10,341 nt of DNA, taken from assembly GCA_004375785.1 (NCBI GenBank), contig SOKM01000322.1:1-10341 (forward strand), read 5' to 3'. Under the pieces are notes generated by a model. That model was not told the origin of the DNA, did not search any database, and worked only from the letters and a program-made list of their open reading frames with translations. This document shows, one piece after another, positions 5,769 through 10,341 of the stretch. Position 1 is the first letter of the stretch. Every line of letters starts with the position of its first letter. Source of the DNA: Candidatus Cloacimonadota bacterium. GTDB lineage: Bacteria; Hydrothermota; E44-bin80. Both the position numbers and the translations under genes were made by a program.

Positions 5769-6767
5769 TCACTTCAGCCAGCCCTCTTTCTTTAATTCTT
5801 CTATATTATCTGGCTTCTTTCCTTTAATAATTCTGTACACTTCCTTAAGCTCCTCTATTTTTTGTCTCTTATAATTTTCAACATGTTTTGATTCAGTAGT
5901 GTAATTCACGAGGTTCCTTTTATAAAAGGGTTTTTTGATTATTCCAAAAACAAGATTTGCTGCAAGAAAAAGTACCATTGCAATCCATATGAGTACATTA
6001 ATAATTACCTTTGGAGAAATCTTTATAGTTATTTTCTTCTTATGCCGGGGCTTAGCAACCAATGCAGTCTTCTCAATAACGCCACTTTCGAGTAAATTAT
6101 AAAGTGCATGATATGTCCGAAACTTGCCAAGTCCGGACGACTCCACAAGTTCTTCAACACACATCTGTCCATTTACCAATTCAATCACTACCTTTTCCTG
6201 TTCTCCCATTTTTACCGAAAGACTCGGCCTCTTTTTTTTCTTAAAGATAATCACGGAGGCAGGAATCGCCATCTCTATCTTAGGCCACTCATCAATTCTC
6301 CGCATCCCCTCAAGAATCAAAAACTGTGGATTTACGACGACACTGCTTTTACTCTTAGAATATAATCTTTCTCCTATTTGAAACTTATACTCTCCTTTTC
6401 TCCACGTAAAGAGCTCATCGACTATCTCCTGTATCTTAAACTCGATTATTCTCTCCAACTCTTCTTTCGTCAGAACACCATTTTCTACAAGTATATCAAC
6501 AACGGGAATTCCTTTCTGCCTGGATATTTTGTCAAATTTCTCCAAATCTTCCCTTGAAATTTTTCCGGTAAGGACAAGATAATCACCAATGGGTTTCAAG
6601 ACCCCTTTCTTGTTATGAAAAGCAGAAGAAATCATCCCATTTTCAAAACCGAGTGATATGACCTCTTTCTTATAACGAAAGGCGAGGGCTCCAGTCTTTC
6701 CCTGGGAGTTGATTAACTGCAAAACATCAGCCACACCAAAGTCTTCTATGTTTCCTTCAAATGCCAT
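5769..6767 (-). CDS. DUF4388 (PATAN-type) membrane-anchored protein
   Basis: The N-terminus (1-50) has the DUF4388 pattern: an opening GNIEDFGVADVLQLI, then GKTGALAF and an FENGMISSAF strand. Helical parts with KISREDLE and GVLTKEELERIIEFKIQEIV (97-116) follow, then TWRKGEYKF (121-129), typical of the rest of that domain. Residues 187-236 look like a winged-helix fold (QEKVVIELVNGQMCVEELV, then FRTYHALYNLLESGVIEK). One membrane helix lies at about 253-277, leaving about 55 residues outside that end in a KKPDNIEELKKEGWL stretch. DUF4388 proteins are linked to bacterial signal transduction, often as adaptors; the partner here is unknown. The start lies 2 nt after the stop of the TPR gene, whose last codons supply an AGAGG ribosome site, so the two are tightly coupled and probably work in one complex. 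Confidence 0.88.
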   Translation of the reverse strand: MAFEGNIEDFGVADVLQLINSQGKTGALAFRYKKEVISLGFENGMISSAFHNKKGVLKPIGDYLVLTGKISREDLEKFDKISRQKGIPVVDILVENGVLTKEELERIIEFKIQEIVDELFTWRKGEYKFQIGERLYSKSKSSVVVNPQFLILEGMRRIDEWPKIEMAIPASVIIFKKKKRPSLSVKMGEQEKVVIELVNGQMCVEELVESSGLGKFRTYHALYNLLESGVIEKTALVAKPRHKKKITIKISPKVIINVLIWIAMVLFLAANLVFGIIKKPFYKRNLVNYTTESKHVENYKRQKIEELKEVYRIIKGKKPDNIEELKKEGWLK

Positions 6768-6769
6768 AG

Positions 6770-8869
6770 TTATTTCCTCTCCTCATAACTACTTCCGAAA
6801 AGGCTGAGTAAAGAAAAGAGATAAAGCAAAACGATAAATGAAATAATAATGTATGTCCCGAAGTTTGTCTCTTTTGAAAAAGGTATTATGAATGCGATGT
6901 TAGTCACTCTGCTCAGGAGCAGTAATGAGCATAAAATAGAGAAAATAAGAAGATAAAATGTACCTCTTCTTCCTTTTCCTAACTGGAGATGCCCAAGACC
7001 GGGGAGAAAAAGCCCCCATAATATCGCATTATAGGATAATGTTTTCTGAACATCGGTATTAATTTTATCCTTTAATCTCTCTTTTATATCAAGGGAGTGA
7101 ATGTGGCTAAGTTTACCATAACACCTCCAACAAATAATTTCGTTTTCAAACATTTGTGAATTACCTTTTGAAATAGGGGATGTGCAGATTGGACATTGGT
7201 CCTTTATATTCTTAACAATCCGAGGGATAATTATAAGAAGCAAGAAAAAAAAGATAAGAAGTGCCGAAAAAATTCTGTAATCAAACCCAATATACTTCCA
7301 TGGAAAAATGTGTTTGTCCTCTTTTAATGAGAAAAATTCTATCCAGAGCATCTCCTGTGGCAAGGTAAGGTCTATAAGGAAATGATTGTTTATCTCTTTT
7401 GCATTCCTTATCTGCTTGCTGATGAGCTCAAAATCTAATTGCGATGCACTCTTCATCTCAAAAGAAGACTTATCAAATAGAAGCTTTCTAACGTAAGCCT
7501 GAGCAAGGTTATAATGTGGTGCTGGTGACTTTGATTCGTATCTTATTGCCTGTTCATAATATTTAATCGAACTGTCTATTTCTTCCTCCCAGAAGAATAC
7601 ATTACCTAAGTTATTATATGTTTGATAGAGTTCAGGAATAAGACTTATTGCCTTCCTGTAATTTTCCTCTGCTTCATCAAAAAACCCCCCTCTTTTAAAC
7701 TGTAAACCTTTCAGAAAGTATATTGAGAAATCCTTCGGCGAGACTACAATTAGACTATCACATCTCCTTATCAAAGCCGGGTCAAATCTGGACTTCTGCA
7801 TATTATCCAGCATTACAATTTTTTGAGTCGGATCCATTGCAGTATAGGCTCTGGTCTGTGTACTTCCCAGAACGGATAAGATAAGTAAGAATAGAATCAA
7901 AAATTGAAGGCCCCATCTTTCTTTTCTTTCAAGAAATGGAATGGGAATAACCAACATAAATATAAACGTCCAGAGAGAAGGCATTGTCCAGATTAACGGC
8001 AGAAGGAGAAGAGTAATGGAGAGGAAGTTTCGTTTGCTCATTGAAAGGTTATGTGGAAAAAAATTAAATAGTTTAGAAACAACAAAAAGGAAATATTTGA
8101 GAAAATAAGCAATAACAAAACCGGATAAGAGGATTGTAAGAAAGGTAAACAAGAAATTGTAAGTAAAAATAATAACATAGAGTCTTGATTGAAAGTCGAA
8201 GAAAAAAGTATGAGCTACGGTTAAGAATTCATCAAAGAATTCAAATCTTGCATTCAGTAAAAGAAATCGGATATAAAAAAACTGAATTCCCGGGTTATAA
8301 GGATCCAGCTCTTTTGCAATTCTTATACCCTTCTCTATTTCATTGCCTGGACCGCTTTCAGCCGCTTCTCTCGCTCTGATAAAGAAATATTTACTCAGAA
8401 GAGGAAGTGAAAGTGCTCCAAAATCCTTCTTTAATCCAATTAATTTTTCTTCTTCTTTTATCTGCCACTGGAGAAGTTTTCTTTCGGAAAAGAGTGCGAG
8501 AAGCATTGTATGTTTGAAAACATTCTCTCCGGCTTTTTTATTTGCTGCATCATAGTACTTGAAGGCTTCTTCATATTCATTTCTGTACCTATAAAGCTCA
8601 CCCAGGCAAAAAGCAAGGAACGGATTCTGGGGATGCTTCAACATCTCGTTTCGGTATTTCCATTTTATATAACTGAAATTTAGTGCGGGAGCATAACCTT
8701 TCATGGAGAGAACTTTGTAAAATTGAGGGACAAGTCTAAATGCATACTCTTTCTCTCTATTAGCAATTTCGTACTCATTCTCATACTGAGAGAAGGTCAT
8801 CTCTGCAGAAACAGGAAAAGGTGAAAGAGTAACGAAGAATAGAAAAAAGATTATAATAACCTTAAACAT
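6770..8869 (-). CDS. Large membrane TPR protein with a cytoplasmic zinc ribbon
   Basis: Residues 1-23 form a signal peptide. One TPR-like unit lies at about 83-113, then membrane helices at about 229-252, 283-298, 300-312 and 320-336. TPR repeats follow at about 381-414, 415-448 and part of 449-480. A further helix (533-550) leads to a zinc ribbon (CPIC 559-562, CWRC 580-583), then LPGLGHLQLGKGRRG (622-636), a motif like that of TM2/DUF5683-type membrane proteins, and helices at about 636-655 and 671-692. Positive residues at 276-281, 314-319 and 550-556 suggest that the TPRs face outside and the ribbon faces the cytoplasm. TPRs bind proteins, so a scaffold role is likely; the function is unknown. 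The ATG is the only start after an in-frame stop, but no clear ribosome site precedes it. It is coupled to the DUF4388 gene downstream and lies 52 nt after the MFS gene. Confidence 0.85.
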   Translation of the reverse strand: MFKVIIIFFLFFVTLSPFPVSAEMTFSQYENEYEIANREKEYAFRLVPQFYKVLSMKGYAPALNFSYIKWKYRNEMLKHPQNPFLAFCLGELYRYRNEYEEAFKYYDAANKKAGENVFKHTMLLALFSERKLLQWQIKEEEKLIGLKKDFGALSLPLLSKYFFIRAREAAESGPGNEIEKGIRIAKELDPYNPGIQFFYIRFLLLNARFEFFDEFLTVAHTFFFDFQSRLYVIIFTYNFLFTFLTILLSGFVIAYFLKYFLFVVSKLFNFFPHNLSMSKRNFLSITLLLLPLIWTMPSLWTFIFMLVIPIPFLERKERWGLQFLILFLLILSVLGSTQTRAYTAMDPTQKIVMLDNMQKSRFDPALIRRCDSLIVVSPKDFSIYFLKGLQFKRGGFFDEAEENYRKAISLIPELYQTYNNLGNVFFWEEEIDSSIKYYEQAIRYESKSPAPHYNLAQAYVRKLLFDKSSFEMKSASQLDFELISKQIRNAKEINNHFLIDLTLPQEMLWIEFFSLKEDKHIFPWKYIGFDYRIFSALLIFFFLLLIIIPRIVKNIKDQCPICTSPISKGNSQMFENEIICWRCYGKLSHIHSLDIKERLKDKINTDVQKTLSYNAILWGLFLPGLGHLQLGKGRRGTFYLLIFSILCSLLLLSRVTNIAFIIPFSKETNFGTYIIISFIVLLYLFSLLSLFGSSYEERK

Positions 8870-8921
8870 AGAAAAATCATAAGGCTAAAATCAAACAATG
8901 TCAAGAAAAAAACAAATTACA

Positions 8922-10124
8922 CTACCTACTCCTGTTAGTGCCGAGTAAGAGAAGAAGGGAGAGAAGGATAAGAATACCCACGAAAGAAAGGATAGAGACA
9001 TTGAGGTTTATAAAAAGGAGTGGGGTTGGAAACAGATCATAAAAAAATCCACCTATAAGAGGTCCAACTACTGCTCCGAGATTGGAAACAGTGTTAATTA
9101 AGCCTATATTTTGCCCAAGATGCTTACCTCCTAATTCACTTACACTTGACCGTGAAATTGGTGTAAAAGACCGTGCTCCTGTTCCGAGGATTACAAGAAA
9201 AATAATCAGGAGAAGCGTATTGTTTATTATCGGTATAAAGAGAGCTGCAATCCCTGTCATAAGGCTAACAATGAAAAGACCTTTTATAGTTCCCTTCTTG
9301 TCCGAAAAATAGGAGAAAATGAGCATTGAAAAAAGGGCAGAGATGTTAACAGCCATAAGGACAAATGCAATATTTTTCGTCGGCACAAGAAACCGCTCAT
9401 TCAGGTAGAGCACGATTATGGAACGAATTAGACCTGGAATTATCCCAATGAGAAAACCGAGAATAAGAACTGCAAAAAATTCACTCCTAACTTTGAATGG
9501 TTTTTCCTCTTTTACTTTCTGCAGAGCCTGCCTTTTCCCTTTCATTTCAGCAATGGTAAATGTTAAGAAAAAGCCAAGAAGATAAATTGCACCTGCAAGG
9601 AGAAAGATAATCCTGAAAGCATAATTTTCATTCGATTTGAATAAGAACATTATCAAGATAATGGCTACACCAAGAAGTGCATTACCAACACTCATTCCAG
9701 CATTTCCCGAAGCAAAATAGAAACTGAGTGACCTTGTCTTGAAAGAAGAAATAGAATTTTCAATTGTAATAACCTGAGCAATAGGCCATATGACCCCTGA
9801 GAAAACTCCTTGAAGGATGCTCAGGATAAGCACATCAAAATAATTTCTCGAGGAAAACAAAAAGAGGCAGGAGATAGAGTATGCAAAAAACCCTATTGGG
9901 AGAAAGACCTTCCTCTTCCCTATCCTGTCAGAAAACTTACCACATATATATGCGGTAACTGCTCGAGCAAGCATAAAACCAGAGACGAGAGCACCCACCT
10001 CAAAACCTGTTGCTCCCATCCTTCTTGTAAAGATTGGGATAACAGGCCGCATCAAGGACATCCCCACTGCACCGGTAAAGGCGAGGGATATCAGAATGAA
10101 TATGTTCTTTTTTCTGCTATCCAT
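8922..10124 (-). CDS. Major facilitator superfamily transporter
   Basis: A 400-aa protein with about 12 membrane helices in two sixes joined by a charged loop (about 194-212), the normal MFS size. Motif A is clear after helix 2 (GKFSDRIGKRK, 62-72) and a partial copy follows helix 8 (FSYFSDKKGTIKG, 270-282). The NLGAVVGPLIGGFFYDLFP stretch (348-366) is typical of drug or sugar efflux members. It moves a small solute across the inner membrane, probably with protons. The substrate cannot be read from the sequence; multidrug-type efflux is the closest guess. The ATG has only a weak purine-rich GAAAAAGAA before it. It is the first gene of the leftward set and may share its promoter, although the 52-nt gap to the TPR gene leaves room for a second promoter. 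Confidence 0.93.
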   Translation of the reverse strand: MDSRKKNIFILISLAFTGAVGMSLMRPVIPIFTRRMGATGFEVGALVSGFMLARAVTAYICGKFSDRIGKRKVFLPIGFFAYSISCLFLFSSRNYFDVLILSILQGVFSGVIWPIAQVITIENSISSFKTRSLSFYFASGNAGMSVGNALLGVAIILIMFLFKSNENYAFRIIFLLAGAIYLLGFFLTFTIAEMKGKRQALQKVKEEKPFKVRSEFFAVLILGFLIGIIPGLIRSIIVLYLNERFLVPTKNIAFVLMAVNISALFSMLIFSYFSDKKGTIKGLFIVSLMTGIAALFIPIINNTLLLIIFLVILGTGARSFTPISRSSVSELGGKHLGQNIGLINTVSNLGAVVGPLIGGFFYDLFPTPLLFINLNVSILSFVGILILLSLLLLLGTNRSR

Positions 10125-10144
10125 AGTTCTTTTTCACTGTCATT

Positions 10145-10201
10145 GCTTGCCCTGTGTAATACCATTATGCACAAAACATTTTCCTATTACACGGGGCAGG
10201 C
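10145..10201. repeat. Imperfect inverted repeat (17-bp arms, 23-nt loop) upstream of the MFS gene
   Basis: The left arm GCTTGCCCTGTGTAATA (10145-10161) and right arm TATTACACGGGGCAGGC (10185-10201) are complementary except at two positions. In a + strand RNA both exceptions are U-G wobble pairs; in a - strand RNA they would be A-C mismatches. The loop holds ATTATG, which on the - strand is CATAAT, a possible -10 box for the MFS gene without a good -35. It could be a small mobile palindromic element, a terminator for a gene to the right, or an operator. Confidence 0.6.
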
Positions 10202-10341
10202 TCGACTTTTGCGAAGCAACCCCATAGATGGGTATATGAGTTGGTGGGTGAATGAATTCTCCCCGTTTCACCCATTCTCCCTTTCCCCCATTCACTCTTC
10301 TCTCTTTGGTATGGCGAGACCAATCCTTCGACGGAGTTTAC
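10202..10341. other. Gene-free right edge with probable decayed and truncated repeats
   Basis: No coding frame is convincing. TTGCGAAGCAACCCCATAG with the short palindrome CCCATAGATGGG (about 10209-10232) resembles one half of a GAAGCAAT-type dispersed hairpin whose other half is gone. GGGTGAA (10246-10252) and TTCACCC (10267-10273) form a 7-bp stem. A pyrimidine-rich run fills about 10257-10308. The last bases, CCTTCGACGGAGTTTAC, look like the beginning of another dispersed repeat cut by the window end. The repeat assignments rest on resemblance only. Confidence 0.4.

Noticed and set aside
6108..6381. Two overlapping 85-aa + strand frames
   Set aside because: Both are antisense to the DUF4388 gene, in different frames, with no recognisable features.

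Overview
The window looks like chromosomal DNA of an uncultivated, AT-rich bacterium. The coding sequence is rich in A and T, favours AAA, ATA and AGA codons, and mixes Shine-Dalgarno-led and Shine-Dalgarno-poor starts. The spaces between genes are filled with short palindromic dispersed repeats. One gene, ispD, implies the methylerythritol phosphate route to isoprenoids. I cannot fix the taxon from sequence alone. The repeat style (CTTCGTGGC, GTAGCCGCAGGCTTTAGCCTGCG-like and GTCATTGCG-like units) is one I associate with genomes of candidate phyla such as WOR-3; this is a recollection, not a search result.

Left part (1-2990), + strand: a 50-bp tandem repeat (11-139) leads straight into a gene for a zinc-ribbon protein with two C-terminal membrane segments. 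A second, smaller zinc-ribbon gene with the same CPxC-x14-CxxC spacing follows, then ispD. Repeat units sit exactly on the gene edges. Both zinc-ribbon genes have their most upstream start (GTG) inside a CTTCGTGGC repeat. The second zinc-ribbon gene, ispD and the convergent HD-GYP gene all take their stop codon from a GTAGCC-type repeat. ispD lies between two inverted copies of an identical 27-nt repeat.

Right part (2987-10124), - strand: five genes are read leftward in the order MFS transporter, large membrane TPR/zinc-ribbon protein, DUF4388 (PATAN) membrane protein, DUF362 protein with two 4Fe-4S clusters, and tandem-GAF HD-GYP phosphodiesterase. Two junctions are tight (2 and 8 nt) and look translationally coupled; two are loose (52 and 59 nt). 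The set suggests a membrane-linked signalling unit. The TPR domains are probably extracytoplasmic, DUF4388 is a cytoplasmic signalling-type domain on a membrane anchor, and HD-GYP is a likely cyclic-di-GMP hydrolase gated by two GAF sensors. How the ferredoxin-like protein and the transporter connect is unknown.

The right edge (10125-10341) is gene-free and holds a long imperfect hairpin plus what look like decayed or truncated dispersed repeats. I found no CRISPR array, insertion sequence, tRNA or rRNA.
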